A stretch of DNA of 64,000 nt from Bordetella genomosp. 1. GTDB taxonomy: Bacteria; Pseudomonadota; Gammaproteobacteria; Burkholderiales; Burkholderiaceae_B. Where the stretch lies: NCBI RefSeq assembly GCF_002261335.1, contig NZ_NEVL01000003.1, positions 868,001 through 932,000 of the forward strand, written 5' to 3'. This document shows, one piece after another, positions 37,323 to 46,382 of the stretch (position 1 is its first letter; each line of letters opens with the position of its first letter). The notes below the pieces were generated by a model, which worked only from the letters and a program-made list of their open reading frames with translations, searched no databases and was not told the origin of the DNA. Both the position numbers and the translations under genes were made by a program.

Positions 37323-39458
37323 GTGCCTACGCCGAACCTGCCCGGCGCGGATTCGGGAGCGTCTTCGCGCCGCTCCCCGTTGTGGCAGCCGTTGGCGCGT
37401 GGCCTGCCCTATCTCGATCTGACCACGCCCCGCGCGACCTATGTGATGCGCTCGATCCTGGCCGCCTGCCTGGCGTTGACGGTGGCGTATCTGCTGGAAC
37501 TGCACGGCCCCTACGCGGCGGCCTCCAGCGTGCTGCTGGTCATCAATCCCGTCCAGGGCGGCGTGATCGGCAAGGGGGTGTGGCGCGTGCTGGGCACGCT
37601 GGTCGGCATGCTGGCGGCCATTGTGCTGATGAGCGCCTTTGGCCAGATGCCCTGGCTGTTCCTGCTCGGTTTCGGCCTGTGGCTGGGATTGTGCGTGGTG
37701 GGCATGACCCTGCTGCGACATTTCCGCGCCTACGGCGCCACGCTGGCAGGCTATACGGTGGGCCTGGCGGCCTACGGCGCCATGCAGCATCCGGAACGCA
37801 CCTTCGACCAGGTCATGGGGCGCGGCGCTTCCGTGGTGATCGGCGTGGTCTGCCTGGCGCTGGTGTCGGCGCTGTTCAGCAGCCGCGGCGTGCAGGGCCG
37901 CCTGGCCGCGCTGCTCGACCGCCTCGCGGCCGCGACGGCGGACGTGCTGGCAACGCCCGCCCAGGCCATTCACGGCGGCGCCGGCTCGGCCGCCCTGCCC
38001 CTGGATGCGGGACGGCGCGCGCTCATCACCGACGTGTATGGCGTCGATGACCTGCTGGCGCTGGGCAGAGCCGAAACCGCCGACCTGGCCCATCGCGCCG
38101 CCACGGTGCAGCACGCGATGGTGTCGCTGTTTTCCGCCCTGGTGGGCGGTGCGCCACCGCTGCGCCGACATAGCGCCAGCTTCGCCGCGCTGAGCGCGTT
38201 GCGGCCCGACTGGGAACAGGCATGGCGGGAGGTCGGCCGGGCCCTCGGGCAGGACCCCGGACCGGGCGGCAGGGCACGTGCCGTCCGGCTTCTGACCGAC
38301 CTGCGCGCCCGGCTTCTGCGCGCGCTCGCCGCCGCCTCGCTCGACGACGCCGCCGAGCAGGCGGCACTGATGATCGCGGGCGATCGCTTGATCGAGCAGC
38401 TCGACGACTACCTGCAAGCCCTCGAAGCCATCGCGCGTTTCCACCAGCCCAGGCCGCCGGCGGCGCGCGTGTCCGTGCCGTTCCACCGCGATGCCGCGGC
38501 GGCCTTCCGGAACGGGGTGCGGGCCCTGACGACCGTGCTGATGGGCGGCGCCTTCTGGATCGCCACCGGCTGGACGGAAGGCAACATGATGCTGGCGGGT
38601 TTGGCCGCTGCATGCGCGCTGCTGTCCACCGCGTCCGATCCCGCGCTGGGCGCGATCCAGTTCATCAAGGGCACGGCGGCCGCCGTGGTGATGGCCTTTC
38701 TGTGCACCTTCATCGTGCTGCCGCACGTCTCGGGCCTGCCGCTGCTGCTGGTGATGCTGAGCCTGTTCTGGCTGCCCGGCGTGTACGCCACCACGATGCC
38801 GCGCCGGGCCTTGGCGGGCGTGGCTTATCTGGTGGCCTTCACGACCCTGGCGGCGCCGGACAACCCGATGCGCTATGACTTTGCGCAGTTCCTCAATGGC
38901 GCCGTGGCCTGGCTCCTGGCGACGTGTTTCACGCTGCTGGGCTTCAGGATCGTGCTGCCGCGCAACGGCGCACGCGAGGTCACGCGCTTGCGCCAGCGCA
39001 TCCGCGCCGCGGCGCTGGGCACCCTGCGCGGCGAGCCGGCGGATGCGTCGACCTGGCAATGGCGCCAGCAGCATCGCATCGCGCAACTCGGTGCCTTGCT
39101 CAGAACGCAGCCGCAGGCAATGGATCGCGCCATCGCCGAGGCGCTGACCAGCCTGCATCTGGGCCGGGAAGTCCTGCGCCTGCGACGCTGGCTGGGCCGG
39201 GCCTCCGAGGACGCTGCGTGGGCGGGCCGGGTGGCGCGCACGCTGCGCCATATGCGCCAGCGGGCCGGTGACCCCGTGCGGGCCGCGCGCCATGCCCGCC
39301 ACGCGGCCGCCTCCCTGACGCGTTTGCCGGCGCGGTCCGGCGCCGCGACGGATGACGTGCGGCGCGCGACAGCCGTGCTGCTCGACATCGCCGCGCTGCT
39401 GGAACGCCATGCAGACGACGTTCCGATCCTCTCCGGAAGCCAAAGCCATGCTCAGTGA
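37323..39458 (+). CDS. FUSC-family inner-membrane efflux protein (second copy)
   Basis: The 711-residue protein has two blocks of membrane helices (about residues 45-190 and 400-540), each followed by a soluble domain, the full FUSC/AaeB layout. The first block includes YVMRSILAACLALTVAYLLE and the second GVRALTTVLMGGAFWIATGW. I chose GTG 37323 (PTPNLPGADSG) because GGAAGGG lies eight bases upstream; an in-frame TTG at 37305 is the alternative. The gene overlaps the DUF1656 start by 11 bases. It is a distinct paralogue of the FUSC gene at the left edge, not a recent copy. Confidence 0.92.
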   Translation: MPTPNLPGADSGASSRRSPLWQPLARGLPYLDLTTPRATYVMRSILAACLALTVAYLLELHGPYAAASSVLLVINPVQGGVIGKGVWRVLGTLVGMLAAIVLMSAFGQMPWLFLLGFGLWLGLCVVGMTLLRHFRAYGATLAGYTVGLAAYGAMQHPERTFDQVMGRGASVVIGVVCLALVSALFSSRGVQGRLAALLDRLAAATADVLATPAQAIHGGAGSAALPLDAGRRALITDVYGVDDLLALGRAETADLAHRAATVQHAMVSLFSALVGGAPPLRRHSASFAALSALRPDWEQAWREVGRALGQDPGPGGRARAVRLLTDLRARLLRALAAASLDDAAEQAALMIAGDRLIEQLDDYLQALEAIARFHQPRPPAARVSVPFHRDAAAAFRNGVRALTTVLMGGAFWIATGWTEGNMMLAGLAAACALLSTASDPALGAIQFIKGTAAAVVMAFLCTFIVLPHVSGLPLLLVMLSLFWLPGVYATTMPRRALAGVAYLVAFTTLAAPDNPMRYDFAQFLNGAVAWLLATCFTLLGFRIVLPRNGAREVTRLRQRIRAAALGTLRGEPADASTWQWRQQHRIAQLGALLRTQPQAMDRAIAEALTSLHLGREVLRLRRWLGRASEDAAWAGRVARTLRHMRQRAGDPVRAARHARHAAASLTRLPARSGAATDDVRRATAVLLDIAALLERHADDVPILSGSQSHAQ

Positions 39459-39642
39459 ATTCTCGTTGGCCGGCATCTACCTGCCGCCGTTCTTTGCCTA
39501 CGCCTGCCTGGCGCTGCCGATCTATCTGGGCCTGCGCTACCTGCTCGCACGCAACGGCGTGCTGCGCTGGGTGTGGCATCCCGGCCTGTTCGAATTCGCC
39601 CTCTCCCTTTGCCTGATTTCCCTGTTGGTGCTTTATGTCTGA
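39448..39642 (+). CDS. DUF1656 small membrane protein (second copy)
   Basis: The 64-residue protein has two hydrophobic helices (about 9-29 and 46-63) and the VWHPGLFEFAL signature shared with the copy at 1665-1877. ATG 39448 lies inside the FUSC gene's last codons and the protein's end overlaps the adaptor start by eight bases, so translation is coupled on both sides. The longer frame from 39352 would add residues unlike the family. Confidence 0.88.
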   Translation: MLSEFSLAGIYLPPFFAYACLALPIYLGLRYLLARNGVLRWVWHPGLFEFALSLCLISLLVLYV

Positions 39643-40564
39643 ACGCTCATTTTCCGCCCCGCGCCTGCTGCGGGCCGGACTCACGCTCGCGGTAGTCGTG
39701 GCCGCCGGGTTTCTGGTCAGCGCGCTGTGGCGTGCCTACGTCGTCTCCCCCTGGACCCGCGATGGCCGTGTCAGCGCGCAGATCGTGCGCATCGCCCCCG
39801 AGGTGTCGGGCACCGTCGCCGAGGTCTCGGTCGCGGACGACCAATACGTCAAACGGGACGAGGTGCTTTATCGCATCGACAATGCCAGCTACGTGCTGGC
39901 ATTGGCCCAGGCCGAGGCGCAGCTGACGACGGCCGAGGTGTCTTTGCGCCAGAAAACCGACGAGGCGCGGCGACGCCGGGGCATGGAGAGCCTGGTGCCC
40001 GCGGAGGACATCCAGCGGGCGAATCAGGCGGTGGCCATCGCCCAGGCCGAACTGCGCGGCGCACGGGTCGCCGTGGAGCGGGCGAAGCTGGATCTGGCGC
40101 GCACCGAACTGCGTGCGCCGACCGATGGCTACGTCACGCGCCTGCGCCTGAACAAGGGCGACTACGCCATCGCGGGCCAGCCGAATCTTGCCCTGATCGA
40201 CGCCCACAGTTTCTGGATCACGGGGTATTTCGAGGAAACCAAGCTGCGCGGCATCCAGCCCGGTGCGGCGGCACGCATCCGCCTGATGGGCTTCGGCCAG
40301 GTGTTGTCAGGGCGGGTGGCCAGCATCGGGCGCGGCATCGCCGACAGCAACCAGCAGGCCGACGCGCAGGGCCTGCCGAGCGTGGAGCCCAGCTTCAGTT
40401 GGGTCCGACTAGCGCAGCGCATTCCCGTACGCGTCGAGTTCGAGCATGTCCCGCGCGAGGTCGTGCTGGCCGCCGGCATGACCGGCAGCATCGAGGTCAC
40501 GCCGGCGGCAGGCACACCGGTGCCGCACGGCCGGCTGATTTCGCTGCTGCATCGCTGGATGTGA
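39635..40564 (+). CDS. HlyD-family periplasmic adaptor (second copy)
   Basis: The 309-residue membrane-fusion protein has an N-terminal anchor (about residues 12-32), then PWTRDGRVSAQIVRIAPEVS, a coiled-coil hairpin (about 85-160) and YFEETKLRGIQPGAAARI. It aligns in order with the adaptor at 1882-2799 but differs in many positions. It bridges the FUSC protein and the outer-membrane factor that follows after ten bases. Confidence 0.92.
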   Translation: MSERSFSAPRLLRAGLTLAVVVAAGFLVSALWRAYVVSPWTRDGRVSAQIVRIAPEVSGTVAEVSVADDQYVKRDEVLYRIDNASYVLALAQAEAQLTTAEVSLRQKTDEARRRRGMESLVPAEDIQRANQAVAIAQAELRGARVAVERAKLDLARTELRAPTDGYVTRLRLNKGDYAIAGQPNLALIDAHSFWITGYFEETKLRGIQPGAAARIRLMGFGQVLSGRVASIGRGIADSNQQADAQGLPSVEPSFSWVRLAQRIPVRVEFEHVPREVVLAAGMTGSIEVTPAAGTPVPHGRLISLLHRWM

Positions 40565-40574
40565 GGACAAGACC

Positions 40575-42074
40575 ATGCTCGCACCCATCGCTCGCACGCC
40601 GCCGCGTCTGCGGCAGGCCATGCTGGCCGCGCTGCTGGCCGCCCTGACCGGCTGCACCGCCGTGGGCCCGGACTACCGCACGCCCGCGCTGGACGTACCC
40701 GCGCACTGGATCGAGGCCGGCGCCGCCGCGTCCGGGGAGAACCCCGATGGCCTGCGCACCTGGTGGCGCGCGTTCAACGATCCCTTGCTCGACCGCCTGG
40801 TCGAGCAGACCCTGGCACACAACCAGGAACTGGAGATCGCCTTGGCACGCCTGCGCCAGGCCCGCGCCGAGCGCGTGCAGATCGCCGCGGCCGCCCTGCC
40901 CGACGTCTCGGTCGGCGCCGTGGGCGAGGCCGTGCGCGGCAGCAAGGCGCTCAGCGCGCAGCCCGGCGGGCGCGCACGAACCTGGCAGCTGGGATTCGAT
41001 GCCAGTTGGGAGCTGGATCTGTTCGGCGGCACGCGTCGCGCGGTCGAGGCCGCCGATGCTGGCATCCAGGCGCTGGCGGAGGACCATCGTGCGCTGCAAG
41101 TGAGCCTGGTGGCCGAACTGGTGTCCGACTACGCCGGGCTGCGCGCCGCGCAGCTGCGTCTGGCCATCGCGCTGGACAATATCCGCACCTTGGCCGAGGC
41201 CGAGCGCCTGGCCGAACGGGCGCACCGCAACGGCCTGGGTACGCTGGCCGACGTCACCCAGGCCCGTGCCGAGCGCGAGACGGCCGAGGCGCAGCCGCCC
41301 TTGCTGGAAGCGGACATCGCCCGTTTCAGCCATGCCATCGGTGCGCTGGCGGGCGGGTTTCCGGGCAACTGGCATGCCGCCCTCGCGACGCCCGCGCCCG
41401 CGTTGTCCCTGCCGGCCGACCTGCCGCTGTCACTGCCTTCGGAAGTGATTCGCCAACGCCCGGACCTGCGCGCGGACGAACGACGCCTGGCCGCCGCCAC
41501 CGCGCGGATCGGCGTGGCCGAGGCCGAACGCTTCCCCACGTTTCGCATCCCCCTGGGGATCGGCACCACCGCCAGCGCCATCCACGACCTGTTCTCGGGC
41601 GCCAGCCTGGCGTGGTCTGCCGCGATGCAGGGCAGCCAGCCCCTTTACGACGCCGGCCGCGCGCGGGCCGGCGTGAGCGCGGCCCAGGCCAACGCAGACG
41701 CCGCGCGGCGCGTCTACGAGCGGGACGTGCGTTCGGCGCTGCGCGACGTGGAAGACGCCTTGACCGCATGGTCCAGCGAACGTCGACGGCAGGCCGCCTT
41801 GCAGCCGGCCGTGGCCGATGGCCAACGGGCCCTGCAACAGGCGACCCAACGCTATGCGCGTGGATTGAGTGCCTACCTGCCGGTGCTGGTGGCGCAACGC
41901 AGCCTGAACCAGGCGCGCGATGCGCTGGCCCTGAGCCAGCTGGCGCAGTTGCAGGGCGGCATTGCCTTGTACAAGGCGCTCGGGGCGGGATGGTCCGACA
42001 CGACGCTCGTCCCGGCGCCCGGCCAACACGCCGCCGCGCCCGAGCCCTTGCCCGGCGCCGCGCCGGGACGATGA
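40575..42074 (+). CDS. NodT-family outer-membrane efflux lipoprotein (second copy)
   Basis: The 499-residue protein carries a lipobox LTGC with Cys27 and the mature start TAVGPDYRTPALDVP. Two OEP repeats follow, with the RQRPDLRADERRLAAATARI signature near residue 300. A second ATG (codon 16) is also a possible start since it directly begins the hydrophobic signal. It is the last gene of efflux operon 2 and converges on rlmD with a 67-base gap in which I see no strong terminator. Confidence 0.92.
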   Translation: MLAPIARTPPRLRQAMLAALLAALTGCTAVGPDYRTPALDVPAHWIEAGAAASGENPDGLRTWWRAFNDPLLDRLVEQTLAHNQELEIALARLRQARAERVQIAAAALPDVSVGAVGEAVRGSKALSAQPGGRARTWQLGFDASWELDLFGGTRRAVEAADAGIQALAEDHRALQVSLVAELVSDYAGLRAAQLRLAIALDNIRTLAEAERLAERAHRNGLGTLADVTQARAERETAEAQPPLLEADIARFSHAIGALAGGFPGNWHAALATPAPALSLPADLPLSLPSEVIRQRPDLRADERRLAAATARIGVAEAERFPTFRIPLGIGTTASAIHDLFSGASLAWSAAMQGSQPLYDAGRARAGVSAAQANADAARRVYERDVRSALRDVEDALTAWSSERRRQAALQPAVADGQRALQQATQRYARGLSAYLPVLVAQRSLNQARDALALSQLAQLQGGIALYKALGAGWSDTTLVPAPGQHAAAPEPLPGAAPGR

Positions 42075-42141
42075 TCCCGGCGACCTGATCGCGCGGCGTC
42101 TTTACGCCGGCGTTCGCCTGCCGCGGATGCGGCGAGCGCGC

Positions 42142-43551
42142 TCAGGCGGCGGCCTGCTCCGCCTGTTGCGCGGCCAGCAGCGCGGCCTCGGCGGCCTTCT
42201 CGCGCGCCTGGGCCTGTGCCTGCAGCACCAGCTCGGCCGGCTGCGATTCGAACACCGCGATCGACTCGACGTGGCCGGTGTGCGGGAACATGTTGATCAC
42301 GCCGGAAGCCTTCATCACCCAGCCCCCTTCGTGCGTCATGATCGCCGCGTCGCGCGCCAGCGTGGCGGGCGCACAGGACACGTAGACGATGCGGCGCGGC
42401 CGCTCTTCGGGCGCGAGCAGCGAGAGCGCCTGCGCCACCGCGTGCGCGCCTTCGCGCGGCGGATCGATCAGCATGCGGTCGAAGTAACCCAGGCCGCGCA
42501 GCCATTCCACGTCGACCTCGAACAGGTTGAGCGTGGCGAAGCTGGTGCGATCCTGCAGGCCATGGCGCGCGGCCGCCTCGTAGGCGCGATCGGTGAGCGC
42601 CTTGCTGCCCTCGACCCCTACGGCCTCGCGGCCCTGCGTGGCCAGCGGCAGCGTGAAGTTGCCCAGGCCACAGAACAGGTCGGCGACGCGATCGGTCGGC
42701 TGCACGTCGAGCAGTTGCAGCGCGCGCGACACCATCGCGCGGTTGATGGCGTGGTTGACCTGCGTGAAGTCGGTGGGACGATACGGCATGCGCAGGCCGA
42801 ACTCCGGCATCGTGTACGCGAGGCGCTCGGCATCGGCCGGCTCGAGCGGATGGACGGTGTCGGGGCCCTTGGCCTGCAGCCACCATTGCACGTCGTGCTC
42901 GGCCGCGAAGCGGCGCAGGATGGCGATGTCGTTGTCGGTCAGGGGCTCGAGATGGCGCAGCGTCAGCGCGGTGGACTGGTCGCCCAGCGCCACTTCGATC
43001 TGCGGCATGCGGTCCGGGCGCGACATCTGCGCGATCATCGCGCGCAGCGGCATCAGCAGCGCGCTCACATGCTTGGGCAGCACGTGGCATTCGCGCATGT
43101 CGGCCACGTAGCTGCTCTTGCGCTCATGAAAGCCCACCAGCACGCCGCCCTTCTTCGGCACCACGCGCACCGACAGGCGGGCGCGATAGCGGTAGCCCCA
43201 GGTCGGGCCCTGCAGCGGCGGCAGCATGCGCGCCGGCTTGATCTTGCCGACGTGCCAGAAGGTGTCTTCGAGCGCGCGCTGCTTGATCGCCACCTGTGCG
43301 GAGGGCTCCAGGTGCTGCATGGCACAGCCGCCACAGACGCCGAAGTGCGGGCAGCGCGGCACGACGCGTTGCGACGACGGGCGCAGCACCTCGTCGACCC
43401 GCGCGATTTCATAAGAAGGCTTCTTGCGCACCGTCGTGGCAGTGACGCGCTCGCCGGGCAATGCGCCCTCCACGAACACGACCTTGCCCTCGCGGCGCGC
43501 GATGCCCCGGGCTTCGAGGTCCAGGGATTCGATATTCAATACGTCGAGCAT
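42142..43551 (-). CDS. rlmD: 23S rRNA (uracil(1939)-C5)-methyltransferase
   Basis: The 469-residue enzyme methylates U1939 of 23S rRNA and carries an iron-sulfur cluster. The cluster cysteines are Cys67, Cys73 and Cys76 in [10 protein letters not shown] and probably Cys155 in DMRECHVLP. The N-terminal 50 residues form a TRAM-like domain. The SAM motif is [14 protein letters not shown], and the nucleophile Cys is in [14 protein letters not shown] near the end. A Gln/Ala-rich tail closes the protein. ATG 43551 gives the family N-terminus; the much longer open frame upstream is spurious. Confidence 0.94.
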   Translation of the reverse strand: MLDVLNIESLDLEARGIARREGKVVFVEGALPGERVTATTVRKKPSYEIARVDEVLRPSSQRVVPRCPHFGVCGGCAMQHLEPSAQVAIKQRALEDTFWHVGKIKPARMLPPLQGPTWGYRYRARLSVRVVPKKGGVLVGFHERKSSYVADMRECHVLPKHVSALLMPLRAMIAQMSRPDRMPQIEVALGDQSTALTLRHLEPLTDNDIAILRRFAAEHDVQWWLQAKGPDTVHPLEPADAERLAYTMPEFGLRMPYRPTDFTQVNHAINRAMVSRALQLLDVQPTDRVADLFCGLGNFTLPLATQGREAVGVEGSKALTDRAYEAAARHGLQDRTSFATLNLFEVDVEWLRGLGYFDRMLIDPPREGAHAVAQALSLLAPEERPRRIVYVSCAPATLARDAAIMTHEGGWVMKASGVINMFPHTGHVESIAVFESQPAELVLQAQAQAREKAAEAALLAAQQAEQAAA

Positions 43552-43608
43552 CTCGCACACATCCAGATTCAGCAGCAGCCGCGCATTGTAAGGCAGGTGC
43601 GGACAAAG

Positions 43609-43656
43609 CTCGGGCGGACTGCGTCCCCCAAAATCGGGGCACCCAGTCCGCCCGAG
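43609..43656 (-). terminator. Large hairpin after the porin-like gene
   Basis: A perfect 13-bp stem (CTCGGGCGGACTG at 43609-43621, complement at 43644-43656) encloses a second short stem CCCC/GGGG. It starts 24 bases after the porin-like stop codon, and CTTTGT follows on the minus strand, so it is probably an intrinsic terminator with a poor T-tract. Confidence 0.5.
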
Positions 43657-43679
43657 GCGGCACGCGGCCGGGAGGTGCG

Positions 43680-44429
43680 TCAGAAGGCCCGCGAGACCGA
43701 GAAGACCGCGCCCAGGCGGCCCGACGGATGGCCATTCTTGGTGGGCAGCCAGTTGTCCTTGTTGGCGCCCACGGCGGCCAGGCCCACGACCCAGCCCTTC
43801 AGGTCCTTGGTGACGCCCAGCTTGTAGTCGACGTAGTGGCCGATGTCGTCGCCATCCATGTTGACCTGGTTCTTGAGCTTCTGATAGCCGAGGTGGCCGA
43901 CCAGGCCCCAGCCGTCGCCCAGGTCGAACGTGGCCGTGCCGTCGAGGTACCAGGTGCCCTTGGTGTCGGGCGCGGAGAAGAAGTCGCCGGGCGTGTACGA
44001 GTACTTGAGCGAGTAGTTGGCGTAGCTCAGGCCAAGGTAGAGATCGGTGTTGTTGTAGTTGCCGCCCTTGGGCGAGCTGGAGCCGGGGTAGTAGTAGTGC
44101 AGCACGCCCACGTCCAGGCCCAGGCCGCCGCCCACGTCGCCCTTCCAGCCGCCGTAGAAGTCCATCTCCAGATTGCCGTCGGTGAAGACGAAGTCGGAGA
44201 CGTTCGAGTTCCAGTTGCCGAGGTAGAAGCCCGAGCTGTGCGCGAGGTCGAAGCCGACCTGCACGGCCGGGCGGAAGTTCGTTTGCGAGTAGCCCCGGAA
44301 GCGGTAGTCGCTGACGACGGCGGCATTGCCGCTGAGCGAGAAACCGGCGCCGAGATCGGTGGGTTCGGCGTGCACGGGGGCCACACATGCAGCAAAGGCA
44401 AACGGCAGGGCAAGCAAGGACTTTTTCAT
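43680..44429 (-). CDS. TorF-family putative outer-membrane porin
   Basis: The 249-residue exported protein has a signal peptide ([21 protein letters not shown]) and then many alternating aromatic beta-strands. It starts [20 protein letters not shown], the signature of the group annotated as TorF-family putative porins, and ends with Phe (VSRAF), as outer-membrane barrels do. ATG 44429 was chosen for the signal peptide; an AGGA lies 11 bases upstream. The function is unproven in the family; it may form a small channel or act as a lipid-exposed barrel. Confidence 0.85.
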   Translation of the reverse strand: MKKSLLALPFAFAACVAPVHAEPTDLGAGFSLSGNAAVVSDYRFRGYSQTNFRPAVQVGFDLAHSSGFYLGNWNSNVSDFVFTDGNLEMDFYGGWKGDVGGGLGLDVGVLHYYYPGSSSPKGGNYNNTDLYLGLSYANYSLKYSYTPGDFFSAPDTKGTWYLDGTATFDLGDGWGLVGHLGYQKLKNQVNMDGDDIGHYVDYKLGVTKDLKGWVVGLAAVGANKDNWLPTKNGHPSGRLGAVFSVSRAF

Positions 44430-44855
44430 TTTGCACGGATCCTGATGGTAGGAGTCAACGGCGGATGTTTGCTGCCCATCGCGCCTGTCCGGCCGATCGC
44501 GTCGAATAGCTCCCCTCCCCGATCGGCCCATCTCCGCTCAAGCAATGTCCATGCCAACTTTCACGGCCCTGTCATGGGACGGTCATGCCCGCCCAGGACG
44601 CGCGCGTGCGCACCGCATTGGTGCGACACGCCCGCCGCGAGACACCCGGATTGCGCCATCCCGGCGCAGCGCGCGCCATCCATGGGCATGCCAGCCGGCG
44701 GTTCGATGCGCATGCAACGATTGCGGTGCGCGCGGATCTGCGAATACCACGGCCGCCGCATTCGGACCGCCGCAACCCGAGGCCCACGCCGCCGACCGCT
44801 CCGCGCCCAACGAAAAACGCCCCGGCCGGGGCCGGGGCGTCGTCGCGCTATACCA
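44430..44855. other. 426-bp intergenic region, porin-like / Spy-like genes
   Basis: Apart from the Spy-like gene's terminator at its right end I see no gene. The first part (44430-44580) should hold the promoter of the porin-like gene but shows no strong boxes. The word GTCATG occurs twice near 44574-44587 and a GCGCATGCAA word occurs near 44710. Confidence 0.4.
44811..44838 (-). terminator. Terminator after the Spy-like gene
   Basis: ACGCCCCGG (44815-44823) pairs with CCGGGGCGT (44830-44838), and on the minus strand TTTTT follows directly. It lies 18 bases after the Spy-like stop. Confidence 0.8.
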
Positions 44856-45440
44856 TTACTGGGCGGGCGCGGGGGCCGGGGGCGGCGGCGGGGGCGCGTC
44901 ACCACGGTGGCCCTTCTTGGCCATGCGCTCTTCCATCTTGGCCGAGCGCTCCTTGACCAGCTTGGTGACCTGGTCGCGCTGACCCGGGTTCAGGCTGTCC
45001 CAGACGGCCAGCCACTGGTCGCGAACCTTGTCGCCTTCCGCGCGGAACTGATCGCGGCTCTTCTCACCGGCGGCCGACAGGGCGCGCGGATCGAGCTTGT
45101 TGGCGGCAAGCTGTTCCTTGAGCAGCTGATGCTCGGCACGGCCGGCCTCGAAACGCTGCTTCATCAGCGCTTCCTGCGACGCGCGGGCGGTGTCGAACAG
45201 GCCTTGCTGCTTGGCATCGAGCTTGAGGGCGTCGATGTCGGCCTTGGACAGCGGGCCGATGCCGGGGATGAACGCGCCATCGCGCATTTCACCGCCGTGG
45301 CGCGGGCCCTTGTGGCGGGCCTCGGGCGCCGGCTTGCCGTCTTGCGGCGCAGCCATGGCCGGGGCGACGAAGGCGCCGGCGGAAATCACCATGGCCAGAC
45401 CGGCCAGCGAGGAGCGCAGAGCGAAACGATTGCGGGACAT
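44856..45440 (-). CDS. Spy/CpxP-like periplasmic chaperone
   Basis: The 194-residue exported protein has a signal peptide (ending VAPAMA-APQ) and an all-helical body with two LTxxQ-like motifs, LDAKQQGLF and LNPGQRDQV, the mark of the Spy/CpxP/CnrX group of periplasmic chaperones and metal-stress sensors. The C-terminus is a Pro-rich tail (PPPPPPAPAPAQ), and a His-rich patch (EARHKGPRHGG) follows the signal peptide and could bind metal. GGAGG precedes the ATG. It stands alone, with terminators on both sides. Confidence 0.82.
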   Translation of the reverse strand: MSRNRFALRSSLAGLAMVISAGAFVAPAMAAPQDGKPAPEARHKGPRHGGEMRDGAFIPGIGPLSKADIDALKLDAKQQGLFDTARASQEALMKQRFEAGRAEHQLLKEQLAANKLDPRALSAAGEKSRDQFRAEGDKVRDQWLAVWDSLNPGQRDQVTKLVKERSAKMEERMAKKGHRGDAPPPPPPAPAPAQ

Positions 45441-45550
45441 GAGGTACCTCCTGAATGAGTAGAACGCGAGGCTATTGTTGGCCGGGGCCGATTTCAGGCA
45501 GGTTTCGTTTTCGGCAGGTGTGTTTCAGTCGATTGCGCGGGGGCGGAAAA

Positions 45551-45579
45551 AAGAAAACGGCTCCGCGCGGGAGCCGTTT
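45551..45579 (-). terminator. Terminator of the surE-pcm-nlpD-exonuclease unit
   Basis: AAACGGCTCC (45555-45564) and GGAGCCGTTT (45570-45579) form a perfect 10-bp stem with a five-base loop. On the minus strand a T-rich tract (TCTTTTTT) follows. It lies 24 bases after the exonuclease stop. Confidence 0.88.
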
Positions 45580-45602
45580 GCCGGGTCCGAGCGACACGGG
45601 CC

Positions 45603-46382
45603 TCAGCTCGCGTCCCAGGCGGCCAGGTATTCGCGCCAGTGCGGCGCGTCGCTGGCCGACAGGGTGTCGCGCACCAGCGCGATTTCCTGCTCGTACGCGA
45701 CCTGGTCGATCTCGCCGCGCATGAAGCGGAAACGGCAATACACCAGCCAGGTGTTGACCACGTCGGTTTCGCAATAGGCGCGCACCGCGTCGGCCTGGCC
45801 TTCGTTCCAGGCCTGCCACACCTTGCTGCCGTCCATCCCGAGCTTGCCGGGAAAGCCGCACAGCTTGGCCAGCTCGTCGAGCGGCGCATTGGCGCGGCCG
45901 TTGTACTTGGCCAGCAGGTCCATCAGGTCGATGTGGCGATTGTGATAGCGGCTGATGTAGTTGTTGAACTTGAAGTCGCGGTCTTCCTCGCCCTGGTCCC
46001 AGTAGCGCGGCGCCTGGATGCCGTGGATCAGGCTGCGGTAATGCAGCACGGGCAGGTCGAAGCCGGAGCCGTTCCAGCTCACGAGCCGGGGCGTGTAGCG
46101 CTCGATCGTCTTGAAGAACTGGTTGAGCAGCGCCGACTCGGGATCGTCGGGCTGGCCCAGCGTCTTGACGCGAAAGCCGTTGTCGTCGCGGAAGACGCAG
46201 CCCACGACCGCCACCTTCTGCAGGTGCAGCGGCAGGAAGTCGTGGCCGACGGCCTCGCGGCGGGCGGCGAAGGCGCGCTCGGCCACTTCCAGGTCGGAGA
46301 CGTCGTCGCCCCAGCCGTGCAGCCGGCGCAGGCCGGCCACGTCGGGCAGGGTTTCCAGATCGAAAACGAGCGTGGGCGTCAT
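45603..46382 (-). CDS. PolB-type 3'-5' exonuclease domain protein
   Basis: The 259-residue stand-alone exonuclease domain has the DEDDy pattern: VFDLETLPD with the first Asp and Glu, LVSWNGSGFDLPVLHYR with the second Asp, and YCETDVVNTWLVYCRF with the catalytic Tyr and last Asp. No polymerase domain is present. Proteins of this type probably trim DNA or RNA 3' ends; their pathway is not established. Its ATG overlaps the nlpD stop (ATGA), so it is made with NlpD, an odd pairing of envelope and nucleic-acid functions in one unit. Confidence 0.88.
   Translation of the reverse strand: MTPTLVFDLETLPDVAGLRRLHGWGDDVSDLEVAERAFAARREAVGHDFLPLHLQKVAVVGCVFRDDNGFRVKTLGQPDDPESALLNQFFKTIERYTPRLVSWNGSGFDLPVLHYRSLIHGIQAPRYWDQGEEDRDFKFNNYISRYHNRHIDLMDLLAKYNGRANAPLDELAKLCGFPGKLGMDGSKVWQAWNEGQADAVRAYCETDVVNTWLVYCRFRFMRGEIDQVAYEQEIALVRDTLSASDAPHWREYLAAWDAS

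Noticed and set aside
37302-39476. A 724-codon minus-strand open frame opposite the second FUSC gene
   Set aside because: The composition is Gln/His/Gly/Arg-rich without motif or membrane pattern; the plus strand encodes a full FUSC protein with coupled neighbours.
43609-43656. The large palindrome after the porin-like gene as an insertion-sequence end or phage attachment site
   Set aside because: No second copy, target duplication, transposase or integrase gene is in the window; a terminator explains its position just after a stop codon.
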